The notes under the pieces were generated by a model. The model was not told the origin of the DNA and searched no databases. It saw only the letters and a program-made list of their open reading frames with translations. From Candidatus Helarchaeota ASGARD archaeon Hel_GB_A (GTDB lineage Archaea; Asgardarchaeota; Lokiarchaeia; Helarchaeales; HEL-GB-A): a stretch of 36,318 bases of DNA. Below are positions 17,786-27,868 of this stretch, piece by piece (position 1 is the first letter of the stretch; each line of letters begins with the position of its first letter). The position numbers were made by a program, and so were the translations under genes. The stretch is taken from NCBI GenBank assembly GCA_005191415.1, contig SUPS01000007.1, forward strand, positions 1 through 36,318. The letters run 5' to 3'.

Positions 17786-19561
17786 TCAAGAAGAAAGTAA
17801 TTTATCCCGAATTGTTTTAGTTTCTTTATAATCAACCAACCCCGTTTCGGGATCAATTTTTACGCCGTAGACTTTTAAAGCACGTTCAGGGCTGACTAGC
17901 CCATTGATAACATCATTCCTAACAGCTTCAATGTCACGTTCTAAAGGATTTCCCCAACCTCCACCGCCACTTGATTCAATAATGATTTGAGTGCCTGCTT
18001 TCGCAACTTGAATATAAAATGGTAAACCCTTTGTTATGCTACCTTGTGGAGTAATAATTCCGATTTGAGCCTTATGCCCATCCTTTCCGCCAAAAAGTCC
18101 GTAAGGTTTTAACTTATTTCGTTGTACTTTTGCTAAAACATGTGCATCAACTAAAAGTGTTATCCGCCGTCTGAGACCAAGCCCTCCTCTAAATTTTCCG
18201 GCCCCTTCCGTATTGGGAATTAGAGCATATTCCTCCACTCGTAATGGATATTCCTGCTCGATGGATTCCGTCGGGGCATTACGTGTATTGCTCATGTGAG
18301 ACTGGGCGGCGTCAATCCCATCTTCATTAAATTTTGCGCCTAAACCTCCCGCGTATGTTTCAACGAATGAAAAATACTGATTAGTTCGGGGATTCATTCC
18401 TTTAATCATCAATACAGGCCAATCTTGATGACAGGCAGAAGATTTTTCAGGGATTAATTGCGCAAATGCTCCAATAATGACATCGGCGATACGTTGAGAT
18501 GGATTAGATGTACAACCGCGGACAGCGTAAGGATAGACGGCATTCAAGATTGAATTCCCCTCTGGTTTTTTAACGTGAATACAACGATAGGAGCCACTAT
18601 TGGTAGGAATTCGAGGGGCAACTACAGCTTTTACAGCGTAATAGGTAGCTGATAAAGTTATAGACCAAGGAGCATTGATGCCATTAAAGCGTCCTCCTGA
18701 ACCACTGAAGTCAATATAAAGATCACTTCCTTGCTTTTTTATTTTGGCTTGAATTCTGATGAGATTCCGGATATGTTTATATTTTTCCAGTTTAGTCTCT
18801 TCCAATTGTCCTGTGAACAGACTAGGAGCTTGTTCAACTTTGATAAAATCTTTAAATTCCGCGTCCCCATCTGGAATCTCTTGCAATGCAGATCGCATCA
18901 TTCGCTCTGAATAATTTAATATTTCTTTAAAGTAAGTAGATAACATTTGGGGGCCATATTTTTCTGCGAGTTCTTTTATTCCTATTTTCCCGCGATTTAT
19001 GGCAGCCGTTTGTGCCATTAAATCGCCTTTAACTTCTTTAGGAGTTCTCACATTTGCGAGAATAAGATTTAAAATATCTCGCTGAATTTCGCCTTTCTTC
19101 ACAAGTTTAATTGGGGGAATGCGGAGCCCTTCTTCAAAGATTTCAAAGGTAACACCGCTGGTGCCACCGATGTCGACATGGTGTGCAATGTTACCGACAA
19201 TGGCAATAGGGGTCTGTTCATAAAAAATGGGAGCAAAAAGCATGACATCCCACATATGCGAGCCCATTCGATAAGGATCATTGTCAATAATTATGTCGCC
19301 GGGATTTAATTCTTCTATGGGATAGTCTTTTAGAATTTCTTTGAGCGCAAAGGGCATTACTCCTAAATGGATAGGCATAAATTCGCCTTGTGCTACCATA
19401 TCCCCATCAATCGTATAGACTGCGCAGCTACAATCCTTTCTGTCTTTTATATTTGTGGAATAAGCAGCTCTGGTAAGTGTAACACCCATTTCTTCTGAGA
19501 TAGAGCGGAGTGCATTAATTATTACATTGAGCCGGATTAATTCTATATTTAATTGAGCCAT
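17786..19561 (-). CDS. Hydantoinase B/oxoprolinase family protein
   Basis: SISEEMGVTLTRAAYSTNIKDRKDCSCAVY, NDPYRMGSHMWDV, GAGKFRGGLGLRRRI, SSGGGGWGNPLERD. Confidence 0.95.
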   Translation of the reverse strand: MAQLNIELIRLNVIINALRSISEEMGVTLTRAAYSTNIKDRKDCSCAVYTIDGDMVAQGEFMPIHLGVMPFALKEILKDYPIEELNPGDIIIDNDPYRMGSHMWDVMLFAPIFYEQTPIAIVGNIAHHVDIGGTSGVTFEIFEEGLRIPPIKLVKKGEIQRDILNLILANVRTPKEVKGDLMAQTAAINRGKIGIKELAEKYGPQMLSTYFKEILNYSERMMRSALQEIPDGDAEFKDFIKVEQAPSLFTGQLEETKLEKYKHIRNLIRIQAKIKKQGSDLYIDFSGSGGRFNGINAPWSITLSATYYAVKAVVAPRIPTNSGSYRCIHVKKPEGNSILNAVYPYAVRGCTSNPSQRIADVIIGAFAQLIPEKSSACHQDWPVLMIKGMNPRTNQYFSFVETYAGGLGAKFNEDGIDAAQSHMSNTRNAPTESIEQEYPLRVEEYALIPNTEGAGKFRGGLGLRRRITLLVDAHVLAKVQRNKLKPYGLFGGKDGHKAQIGIITPQGSITKGLPFYIQVAKAGTQIIIESSGGGGWGNPLERDIEAVRNDVINGLVSPERALKVYGVKIDPETGLVDYKETKTIRDKLLSS

Positions 19562-19572
19562 TTTTCATCCTT

Positions 19573-21624
19573 TCATTCGAATTTTAAAATTATATTTTCA
19601 AAAGCGTCAATTTCTGAGTCCATGCCTTGTAAAATAAGTGTAGTAGAGCCATATTCTTCTATTATTGCAGGTCCTTTGATATAATTTCCAGGCTTTAGCT
19701 TTTTTCGTTCGTAGATGGATGCATCAATCCAATTTCCTTCAAGATATACTTTTCGCGTTCCTTTCAGAGCTTTGCTAGGATCTTTATCTTCTAAAGGTTG
19801 AGGTGTCTTAATCAGTCGGGGTACTTCACCAATAGCGGCTAATCGAAAATTAACAAACATGACTTCTTCATCTTCCATTCGATAACCATAATTTTCTTCA
19901 TGAAATTGATGGAACGTCTCTACAATTTTTTGAATATCTTCTTGAGTTTTTACTTCAAAGTCAATAGGAATATTTAATTCTGAACTTTGTCCTAAATAAC
20001 GCATATCAATGGTGTAAATTAGACGTATTTCCTGTTTCTGAAAACCTTCCGCTTTTAAATCCTTATAAGCCAAGCATTTCATTTTATCAAAAATCTGGGC
20101 AAATTTTTCGATTTCTAGATGTTTATCGCTTACGATATATGTTTGAACATAATCATAACGGACATCTGATAAGAGAAATCCGAGAGCTGAGGCATTTCCC
20201 GGATTAGGAGGAATAATTACCTGAGGCATTTTCAATTCTCGAGCGATTGCGGCGGCATGTAATGGTCCGGCTCCTCCAAATGCTATTAATGTGAAATTTC
20301 GTGGATCATAGCCCTTTTCTACAGAAACAACTCGCATTCCACGAATCATATTAGAATTAACAACATCAATGATGCCAGCGGCTGCTTCTTCGATTCCTAT
20401 GTTAAAAAAAGACGCAATATGTTTTTCTATAGATTGTTTGGCGAGATTCAAATCGATTTGCATTTCACCCCCAAGAAAGTAATTTGGATTTATATAACCT
20501 AAAGCAACGTTGGCATCAGTGACGGTCGGTTGAGTGCCCTCTTTCTTGTAGCAGGCAGGTCCTGGAGTTGCGCCTGCGCTTTCTGGTCCTACTTGAAGAA
20601 TACCTCCCGCATCAATCCATGCAATACTTCCACCACCTGCGCCAAGAGTGTGTATATCAATCATAGGGACTCTAATTGGTAATCCGTCAATTTCACTCTC
20701 GTTTGTGATTCTTAATTGTCTTTTACGCGTTAAACAGATATCTAAACTTGTACCACCCATATCGAAGGTAATTACATCTTGAATCCCGACTTGTTTTGCT
20801 ATAAAAGGTCCTAATAAAGCGCCTCCAGCAGGACCTGAAAAAATTGTACGAACGCTTTGATTACTCGCATTTTCTATACTTATAATCCCCCCATTGGACT
20901 GCATAATATGTATCTTTGGGCGAATGTTAAGTTGATTCTTGCGATCTTCTAAGCGAGACATATAGCGTTTGATTGGAGGTTGGAGATACGCATTAATTGT
21001 AATAGTGCTTGCCCGTTCATACTCGCGATATTCTGGTAAAACCTCTGATGAAAGCGTGATATAAACATCAGGAATATTCTTAATAATTAATTCGCGCATT
21101 TTTAATTCATGTTCGGGGTTAATATAGGAATGTAAGAAAGAAACCGCAATTGATTCGAAATTTTTTTGTCTAATTTTTTCTATAACTTCTATTGCTTTCA
21201 TTTTATCGAGAGGTTTCAAGATATCTCCAGCGAAGTCAATACGTTCGGGAATTTCATAAGAATCTGATCGGGGAATAACTGGTGCTGGTTTTTTCGCCCA
21301 GAAATCATAGATATGGGGGCGAGTTTGTCGTCCAATATAAAGAATATCACGGAATCCCTCGGTTGTTATAAAGGCTGTTTTAGCTCCTTTTCTTTCAAGT
21401 AGAGCATTTGTTGCAACAGTCGTTCCATGGATCATATAGGTTATTTCTTCCAGGGGGAAACTTGTATTCATTTTTTGTAAGCCATTGATCACTCCAATAG
21501 ATTGGTCCTCAATTGTAGATGGTATTTTAATAACAGAAATTTTTCCAGTTTTTTCATCAAGGATGGTAATATCTGTAAAAGTGCCTCCGACATCAATTCC
21601 AACTCGATAACCCATTACCATCAC
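19573..21624 (-). CDS. Hydantoinase A/oxoprolinase family protein
   Basis: RVGIDVGGTFTDITILDE, HGTTVATNALLERKGAKTAFITTEGFRDIL, FDMGGTSLDICL, IAFGGAGPLHAAAIAREL. Confidence 0.96.
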   Translation of the reverse strand: MMVMGYRVGIDVGGTFTDITILDEKTGKISVIKIPSTIEDQSIGVINGLQKMNTSFPLEEITYMIHGTTVATNALLERKGAKTAFITTEGFRDILYIGRQTRPHIYDFWAKKPAPVIPRSDSYEIPERIDFAGDILKPLDKMKAIEVIEKIRQKNFESIAVSFLHSYINPEHELKMRELIIKNIPDVYITLSSEVLPEYREYERASTITINAYLQPPIKRYMSRLEDRKNQLNIRPKIHIMQSNGGIISIENASNQSVRTIFSGPAGGALLGPFIAKQVGIQDVITFDMGGTSLDICLTRKRQLRITNESEIDGLPIRVPMIDIHTLGAGGGSIAWIDAGGILQVGPESAGATPGPACYKKEGTQPTVTDANVALGYINPNYFLGGEMQIDLNLAKQSIEKHIASFFNIGIEEAAAGIIDVVNSNMIRGMRVVSVEKGYDPRNFTLIAFGGAGPLHAAAIARELKMPQVIIPPNPGNASALGFLLSDVRYDYVQTYIVSDKHLEIEKFAQIFDKMKCLAYKDLKAEGFQKQEIRLIYTIDMRYLGQSSELNIPIDFEVKTQEDIQKIVETFHQFHEENYGYRMEDEEVMFVNFRLAAIGEVPRLIKTPQPLEDKDPSKALKGTRKVYLEGNWIDASIYERKKLKPGNYIKGPAIIEEYGSTTLILQGMDSEIDAFENIILKFE

Positions 21625-21632
21625 ATTTAAAG

Positions 21633-22055
21633 CTAGGTTTCAAAGTCTTTCTTTAAAGCTTGCGAGCCATTATATTTCAATCCCATATAGCATCCAAGGG
21701 CGAGCGCTATTACCACAAAGCTAATAGCAAAAAGGTTAATTAAATATAGTGGGTAAATAAGAATGAAAATAATTAAGGAAATTGATATTAATCCATTTAT
21801 TTTCGATAAAGATACATATCCTGTGCAGAAGCCACCAATAAAGGCAGCGATTACGCTAAAAGTTAAAGAGAGAATACCTATGTGGAAAATTCGAACTTGA
21901 TATTCTATGCTAGGAAAATAATAAATGATTAATGTGAGAGTGAAAAAGAAAAGCCCTCCCGTTACGAATAATCCAATTATGAAACTAATAAAGATTCGTA
22001 GGATTTTCCGACCATATTTTATAAGTGTCAATTTAAATTGTCCGTCATTACTCAA
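21633..22055 (-). CDS. Small integral membrane protein (about 4 TM)
   Basis: Long hydrophobic segments throughout 140 aa; lies between the C45-like gene and hyuA, same strand. Confidence 0.65.
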   Translation of the reverse strand: MSNDGQFKLTLIKYGRKILRIFISFIIGLFVTGGLFFFTLTLIIYYFPSIEYQVRIFHIGILSLTFSVIAAFIGGFCTGYVSLSKINGLISISLIIFILIYPLYLINLFAISFVVIALALGCYMGLKYNGSQALKKDFET

Positions 22056-22068
22056 ATAAATCTCACCT

Positions 22069-23280
22069 CTAAGCTATTGGGCCTAAAATTTTATCAAATG
22101 AAACAAGATAAAAATCATTTTGACAAGGATGACCAATGCAAACAAGAGTGTAGTTAAGTTTTGGAGCTGCAATAAAAGCACTCATAGATGACCATAAAGG
22201 ATCGTGATTACAAATAGAGCGATGTCCAGCAAAATCGCCTCCGAAAGCAGGATCATAATGAGATCGTAATAAATTCATAGCATCATTTAAATTAAATTGA
22301 TTTGAATTATTAACTACCAGTTGGATGGTTGATAATCGCAGCTGGGAACTTTCAGAAACATACTGATTGTGAGGCATCATTTCTGTTGAAACATAATGGT
22401 TTGTCGCTCCAATCCAGCCATTTCCTTCATCCTTTGCCCATCTAATGTGCACTAATTCGTGAGTAGTTTCAATTATTGCGGCATCTCCTTTAAGATCTAA
22501 AACGCCGTAATTCCATCCGCTCGCTTGTGGGGCACAACTGGGGGTGTAAGTCCCATTTAAAAATGCCACGGCATCTTGGGTCGTATTGCTATAAAGAAGA
22601 ACAATGAGCCCCGTCACCAGCATAGGCATGCCAGGACCTGTTACGTCAGGAGCAACAAAATTCACTAGAAAGGCGACACCTTTTGAGTTCATTCCCGTCA
22701 ATGGACCTACAAACCCCGCGCCTGTGTGGATAATTATGGGATTGCCTACAGGTGGATGTAATCTTAAAATAATTTGCCAGTATTCCATTAATGAAATAGC
22801 AGCATTATCGACCGTTCTGCCGAAAAAAGCACCAGTACTTGGAGGTGATTTTTCCGTAATGATGAATGCAGAGCAAGATAGGCCTAAACCCTCAAAAACA
22901 TCAGGATATATGTCAAAAAAGAGATTTAAAAGAAAGATCTCATTGAATGTTACGCCAGCACCATCTGCGATTCCTTGCATAAAATCTAAAGTTGTATTGG
23001 GAATAAATGGTTGATAAAGCGTGATATATTCTTCGATTGTGGTATTAGTAGTCGTTTCCAGTAAATTTTTTAGACCATCTAGTACAGCTGCGACACCCTC
23101 AATTTTATTATTACATTTTTGCCCGTAATCATAGCCTAAATCATACCAAGTATTCCCATAAACATCAATCACTTGAGGTGCAGCGATATTATTATCAATC
23201 CACATTATGGAATACGCAATAACAGAGAGAATTAAAATAAAGTTTGCCAATCCATATGAGAATTTCTGTTTAGTATTCAT
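22069..23280 (-). CDS. C45-like linear amide C-N hydrolase (Ntn fold), membrane-anchored or exported
   Basis: N-terminal TM; YDLGYDYGQKCNNKIEG..., LGLSCSAFIITEKSPPSTGAFFGRTVD, GFVGPLTGMNSKGVAFLVNFV. Confidence 0.75.
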   Translation of the reverse strand: MNTKQKFSYGLANFILILSVIAYSIMWIDNNIAAPQVIDVYGNTWYDLGYDYGQKCNNKIEGVAAVLDGLKNLLETTTNTTIEEYITLYQPFIPNTTLDFMQGIADGAGVTFNEIFLLNLFFDIYPDVFEGLGLSCSAFIITEKSPPSTGAFFGRTVDNAAISLMEYWQIILRLHPPVGNPIIIHTGAGFVGPLTGMNSKGVAFLVNFVAPDVTGPGMPMLVTGLIVLLYSNTTQDAVAFLNGTYTPSCAPQASGWNYGVLDLKGDAAIIETTHELVHIRWAKDEGNGWIGATNHYVSTEMMPHNQYVSESSQLRLSTIQLVVNNSNQFNLNDAMNLLRSHYDPAFGGDFAGHRSICNHDPLWSSMSAFIAAPKLNYTLVCIGHPCQNDFYLVSFDKILGPIA

Positions 23281-23290
23281 TTAATCACAG

Positions 23291-23830
23291 TCAAAGGAAA
23301 GTAATGAAGAGGGTAGAAATACTAAAGCTCGTTAAAAATACGAGCGGAATTGATAAATACATAGCCCAGGTTAAATTAATTTGATAGATTTTCTTAATTG
23401 CAAATCCTATAATAATAGCCATAGCAAGATACGCAATAAAAGGGAGTATTTTAGGGATTATAAACCATAATGAGTATAAAGGATGAGAAGAAAGATACAT
23501 TTCGAGTTCATTAATTGTTTCTAAATTTGTAAGAATAGCAGGTTTTAAAATTGTGATAATAGATAGAACAATATTTGAAATTAGAACTGGAATGAACCCA
23601 AATCCAACAAATAATGAAAATTCTTGGAGTTTTACATCTTTATGAGTTGGAGCAAATCGTAAAAGATATGAAATTCCTAAAACTAATAAAAACCATACAA
23701 GTACCATTTCCAGAATCGGAAAGATAATCCCAATCGAAGGATTTGGGGAAAAAATGGCTGGAAAAGCACCTGATAGACAGATAATAACTAAAATAAGAAA
23801 AATCCTTTTATCAATGGCTTTTATATCCAT
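23291..23830 (-). CDS. Integral membrane protein (about 5 TM), Yip1-like layout possible
   Basis: Repeated hydrophobic segments across 179 aa. Confidence 0.6.
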   Translation of the reverse strand: MDIKAIDKRIFLILVIICLSGAFPAIFSPNPSIGIIFPILEMVLVWFLLVLGISYLLRFAPTHKDVKLQEFSLFVGFGFIPVLISNIVLSIITILKPAILTNLETINELEMYLSSHPLYSLWFIIPKILPFIAYLAMAIIIGFAIKKIYQINLTWAMYLSIPLVFLTSFSISTLFITFL

Positions 23831-23969
23831 AAAATAGCCTCTATTTATGTTTAATATTTAAATGTTTTACCTATTTTTTCGGAAGATAGTGAAAGAGATT
23901 ACTAAGGAGGTATATTGACAAAAATTAGAAAAAGAGTTATTCTAAATAATAGAATTTAGACTAATACGT

Positions 23970-24650
23970 CTAACCAATTTTACTAGCAGCTCGAAGATTG
24001 ATAATTTTCACGAAATCAGCGGTGTGTTCGCAGTAATCCGAAATTTGTTCGATACTTTCGATCAATTCATAGATATTTAAAGCGATGAATGGGGAGAGAT
24101 CTTTGTATTCAAGTTTAGTAAGCTCTTCAAGAATCTTATAGTGTATATGATCAACTTCATGTTCTATTCTGTTAATTTTAGTTATGCTCTTATCGACTTC
24201 TTCTATTGCACCTTCAATCTCAATTTCAATAGCATCCCGCAGGATTTCAGCACATAAAATGGTTTTATCAATCATTTCCATGAGGAGATCATAAATTTGG
24301 TTCAACAAATTCGGGTGAAGGATTCCTAAACGTCGAGCCGCCGCATTAGCAGAATTCGCTACATTATCCAACCGATTTATAAGATGTGCTAGATCATTTC
24401 GGACTTGAGGAGATAATTCACCTTGCGTTAAGGAGTTCATTATTTCTCTTCTTAGATTATCACATTCATTTTCGATTTGATTTACTTTTTTAATGGCACT
24501 TTTTGTGCCTTTCATATCATTTTTGAAAAATAACAACAAAGCTTCCTTAAATTGGACAACACAGTTGTAAGCTTTCTTTGCATGTTCCTTAATTCGTCTG
24601 ATTATCTTTGCTTCTCGGCGAGTACGAAACCAATCTAATAAAGTACCCAT
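23970..24650 (-). CDS. DUF47/PhoU-like protein
   Basis: All-helical, LLLFFKNDMKGTKSAIKKVNQIENECDNLRREIMNSLTQGELSPQVRNDLAHLINRLDNVANSANAAARRL. Confidence 0.85.
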   Translation of the reverse strand: MGTLLDWFRTRREAKIIRRIKEHAKKAYNCVVQFKEALLLFFKNDMKGTKSAIKKVNQIENECDNLRREIMNSLTQGELSPQVRNDLAHLINRLDNVANSANAAARRLGILHPNLLNQIYDLLMEMIDKTILCAEILRDAIEIEIEGAIEEVDKSITKINRIEHEVDHIHYKILEELTKLEYKDLSPFIALNIYELIESIEQISDYCEHTADFVKIINLRAASKIG

Positions 24651-24766
24651 AAGATACCCTCTTTTGAGTAAAAAGAATTTTTTCTATTAATTAGTAATTT
24701 AACACAATAGTTGAAAATCTTTCTTAAAAAACTAACCATATGGTTCAAATGGAAACAAAAGGGAAG

Positions 24767-24776
24767 TATAAAAATT
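24767..24776 (+). promoter_or_regulatory. Candidate TATA box for the ABC importer transcript
   Basis: TATAAAAATT in the intergenic region upstream of the micro-ORF and importer genes. Confidence 0.35.
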
Positions 24777-24900
24777 CGACGATTTTTAATGGAAAATAAA
24801 GTTGATCATAAGAAATTGAAAGTAAATAATTTACTAAAGGAATGAAATACGTCTATAATGAAGACGCTTTAATCATGAGTTTTGATATTTGCAGGATTGA

Positions 24901-25014
24901 ATGAAGATGGAGAGAAAAGAGGCACTATTATATATAATTATCCTATTAATAGGTATTGGGGTCGGATTTTTAATTGGATATTTAACAGGCGCTGCATCTT
25001 CGATTGTAGGATGA
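24901..25014 (+). CDS. Single-TM micro-ORF (37 aa) upstream of the importer
   Basis: MKMERKEALLYIIILLIGIGVGFLIGYLTGAASSIVG*; resembles the N-terminal anchor of the next gene; not in the ORF track. Confidence 0.5.
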   Translation: MKMERKEALLYIIILLIGIGVGFLIGYLTGAASSIVG

Positions 25015-25038
25015 ATTTTTTTTGCAGGGCTATGAAAA

Positions 25039-26175
25039 ATGATGAGTGAATTTAAACATAAAAAGCGTCAAGGCAAAGGTATATTGCTTCTTTTCTTAAT
25101 GATAGGATTTGCAATTGGATTACCTTTTGGATTTTTACTAGGATCGGATAAACCCACAGATGACCATCTTACAATGGTCTATAGTTCTGAGAAAAAAGGG
25201 TGGATTGAAGATCTAGTTGTCCAATTTAAGGAGTGGTATTACCAACGAACAAATCGTACAATTTCTGTTGATTTTCGATCCATGGGTTCAAGAGAAATGG
25301 TGATTGCATTGCAAACAGGGGAAATCAAGCCAATTCTTTGGAGTCCTGCTTCCAGTTTGCAAGTTTCCCTCTGTGATTCCTTAATACCTGGGATGATTAA
25401 TTTTTCTGACGTTTATAATTTCATCTATTCTCCAACCATTATTGGTACTTGGAATAATACGCCGTATGTAAATATTACGGGATTTGCGGATCTGCGAGAG
25501 TTTGCTATTGCTCCAGGTGACCTACGATTTGCCCATACGGACCCTCGTTTGTCTAATTCAGGATATACTAGTATGATGATGCAGATTGCTGCATATTTCA
25601 ACTATACGACAAACGCATTTTATAACGCATCTCAACTAACTGTAGATAATTTAACCGATGAACATAATATAGACGATGATTTAGCCGAGTGGTTGAGCGG
25701 TATAGAACAAGAAGCTGATTATTATGGAAAATCAACGGGATATCTGGCTGAAAAAGCTAAGACAGATTACCAAGTTTTTTATGTATATGAAAACATAATC
25801 ATTGATTTAAATAATGACCCTAATTTAAATAAGAAAGCTATTGCAATTTATCCAAAAGAGGGACTTTTTATGAATAGTCATCCATTTTGTATTTTAAATG
25901 GAGATTGGGTCTCAGAACACGATAAAGAAGTCGCTAGATTGTATTTAGAGTTTATGGGACTCAATACATCCATAGTTCAGGCATTTAGACGCGGGTTCCG
26001 TCCGGTAGATCCGTCTATTTTAGAAAATTCCACTTATAATCAGACATTTGCTCAATATTTTAATAAACAATATGGAGTATCTTATGCACCTCCTGAGATA
26101 GTCCATGGAGTCCCTGAGGATCCATTAGTTTTGAGTTATGTCACTGATGTATGGTTAAAAGTGAGAGCAGATTAA
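25039..26175 (+). CDS. ABC importer substrate-binding protein, N-terminally anchored, type II periplasmic-binding fold likely
   Basis: N-terminal TM, LTMVYSSEKKGWIEDLVVQFKEWY, GSREMVIALQTGEIKPILWSPASS, many N-x-S/T sequons; followed by permease and ATPases. Confidence 0.8.
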   Translation: MMSEFKHKKRQGKGILLLFLMIGFAIGLPFGFLLGSDKPTDDHLTMVYSSEKKGWIEDLVVQFKEWYYQRTNRTISVDFRSMGSREMVIALQTGEIKPILWSPASSLQVSLCDSLIPGMINFSDVYNFIYSPTIIGTWNNTPYVNITGFADLREFAIAPGDLRFAHTDPRLSNSGYTSMMMQIAAYFNYTTNAFYNASQLTVDNLTDEHNIDDDLAEWLSGIEQEADYYGKSTGYLAEKAKTDYQVFYVYENIIIDLNNDPNLNKKAIAIYPKEGLFMNSHPFCILNGDWVSEHDKEVARLYLEFMGLNTSIVQAFRRGFRPVDPSILENSTYNQTFAQYFNKQYGVSYAPPEIVHGVPEDPLVLSYVTDVWLKVRAD

Positions 26176-26189
26176 GAGTTGGTCAATGA

Positions 26190-27857
26190 ATGGGACAATT
26201 AATTCAAAAAATAGAAAAGGCGCTTTCCACACGCTTTGCAAGAATTTTTAGTGATACGTTTACGCTTGCCTTTTTTATCTTAATCATCATTGTTCCCATT
26301 CTCTACATTTTTACCTTTGTTGGAACAGAGTGGAATTCAATTTATACAGAAATCTTTAATCATCCAATTACTGGAGACGAACAATGGTTTGATTTGACAG
26401 CTGCACTCGTCCGTTCTTTTGAGATCGCGGCAATCGTTACAGTTATCGATATTTTAATTGGCTTGCCCATGGCTTTAATACTAGCAAGAAAGGATTTTAG
26501 AGGGAAGAAATACATTGATACATTAATCGATTTGCCTTTAGCAGTACCAACTGCAGCTTTAGGCTTTTCAATTTACTTATTTTGGGGAACACAGTGGGGG
26601 ATTGGCGGACTTTTAGGATTGGGGGGTGGTGTTTTTTCTGAAGGTCCCCTTATGATTATGCTAGTCCACATTGTTTTTACATATCCATACATTGTCCGAA
26701 ACCTGAAAGAAGTGATTATGCGAGTGGATCGGACGTATGAACAGGCGGCTCAGAGTTTAGGGGCACCTCCTTTCACTGTTTTTCGTACAATTACTGGACC
26801 CCTTATGAAAGAGGGGTTGGTTGCAGGCGCTATTCTTGCATTTACTAGAAGTTTGGGGGAAACAGGAGCAACAATGATAGTTTTTGGCGTAACTGAAACA
26901 TCACCCATTCAAATAGTTGCATGGCGCGGATTAGGGTTATTTGGACCCGCTGCATTTTTGACAATGATATTAGTTTTAGTTGCGCTTGGTCTTCTTTTAA
27001 TGCTCAAATTAGTAACAAGACGGGTAGGGTTACCAATTCATCGAGTTTTTCCACGAGCAGAGAGAAAATTATCGCATCCTATTCTTCGAAAATCACGAAA
27101 TGTAATCGTCGGGCTAATCTTTCTCGTTGTCGTGATTCTCCCATCCTTATGGACATTTGTATACATTGGAATTAATGGAAATGCCGCCTATTCGCAGATG
27201 TTTCTGTCATCAGATAATAAAGTAGCGGCGTTTTGGCTGAGCTTGATGTCTTCGCTCTCCATCGCAGGAATGGTCACCTTAATTTGTATCATATTAGGGA
27301 TTCCAATGGCTTTAATTATGGTAAGGCGAAAGTGGGGAAAAATTAAGGCGATACTAGATGCGATGATTGATATTCCTTTAGTAATCCCATCAGCAGCTTT
27401 AGGTTTTAGTGTTTTTGTATTTTGGGGGACATTAGGTCCATTTGGTCCAGGAGGTGTCTTTTCGCCTGGATATTGGTTAATTGTTTTAGTCCATGTAGTG
27501 TTTTGTTATCCATATATGGTTCGCGTGCTTATTCCCATTGTAAATAGTATAGATCCAGGATATGAAGAAGCCGCAATGACCCTGGGTGCGCCTTCCTTTA
27601 CAGTCTTCCGTACCTGTACTTGGCCACTTCTGAAACGCGGAGTTCTTGCAGGTAGTATTATTACATTTACACGCAGTTTAGGCGAAACAGGCGCAACACT
27701 TGTCGTAATGGGGTTGGCGCGTACTGTACCCGTTTTGATAGTTGATTGGGTAGAGGCGCAATCCCTTGCAGCTGCAGCCTTTGCCAGCGTTATTATTATC
27801 ATATTCTCTTACTGTTTGATTTTTATTTTACGAAAAATTACCCTTGAAAATGAATAG
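26190..27857 (+). CDS. ABC importer permease with two tandem type I permease domains
   Basis: Two EAA loops: YEQAAQSLGAPPFTVFRTITGPLMKEGL and YEEAAMTLGAPSFTVFRTCTWPLLKRGV; two copies of FTRSLGETGAT. Confidence 0.93.
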   Translation: MGQLIQKIEKALSTRFARIFSDTFTLAFFILIIIVPILYIFTFVGTEWNSIYTEIFNHPITGDEQWFDLTAALVRSFEIAAIVTVIDILIGLPMALILARKDFRGKKYIDTLIDLPLAVPTAALGFSIYLFWGTQWGIGGLLGLGGGVFSEGPLMIMLVHIVFTYPYIVRNLKEVIMRVDRTYEQAAQSLGAPPFTVFRTITGPLMKEGLVAGAILAFTRSLGETGATMIVFGVTETSPIQIVAWRGLGLFGPAAFLTMILVLVALGLLLMLKLVTRRVGLPIHRVFPRAERKLSHPILRKSRNVIVGLIFLVVVILPSLWTFVYIGINGNAAYSQMFLSSDNKVAAFWLSLMSSLSIAGMVTLICIILGIPMALIMVRRKWGKIKAILDAMIDIPLVIPSAALGFSVFVFWGTLGPFGPGGVFSPGYWLIVLVHVVFCYPYMVRVLIPIVNSIDPGYEEAAMTLGAPSFTVFRTCTWPLLKRGVLAGSIITFTRSLGETGATLVVMGLARTVPVLIVDWVEAQSLAAAAFASVIIIIFSYCLIFILRKITLENE

Positions 27858-27868
27858 AGGGAAAAAAA

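Noticed and set aside
22604-23014. 136 aa antisense ORF inside the C45-like gene
   Set aside because: Shadow ORF opposite a better-supported coding region.
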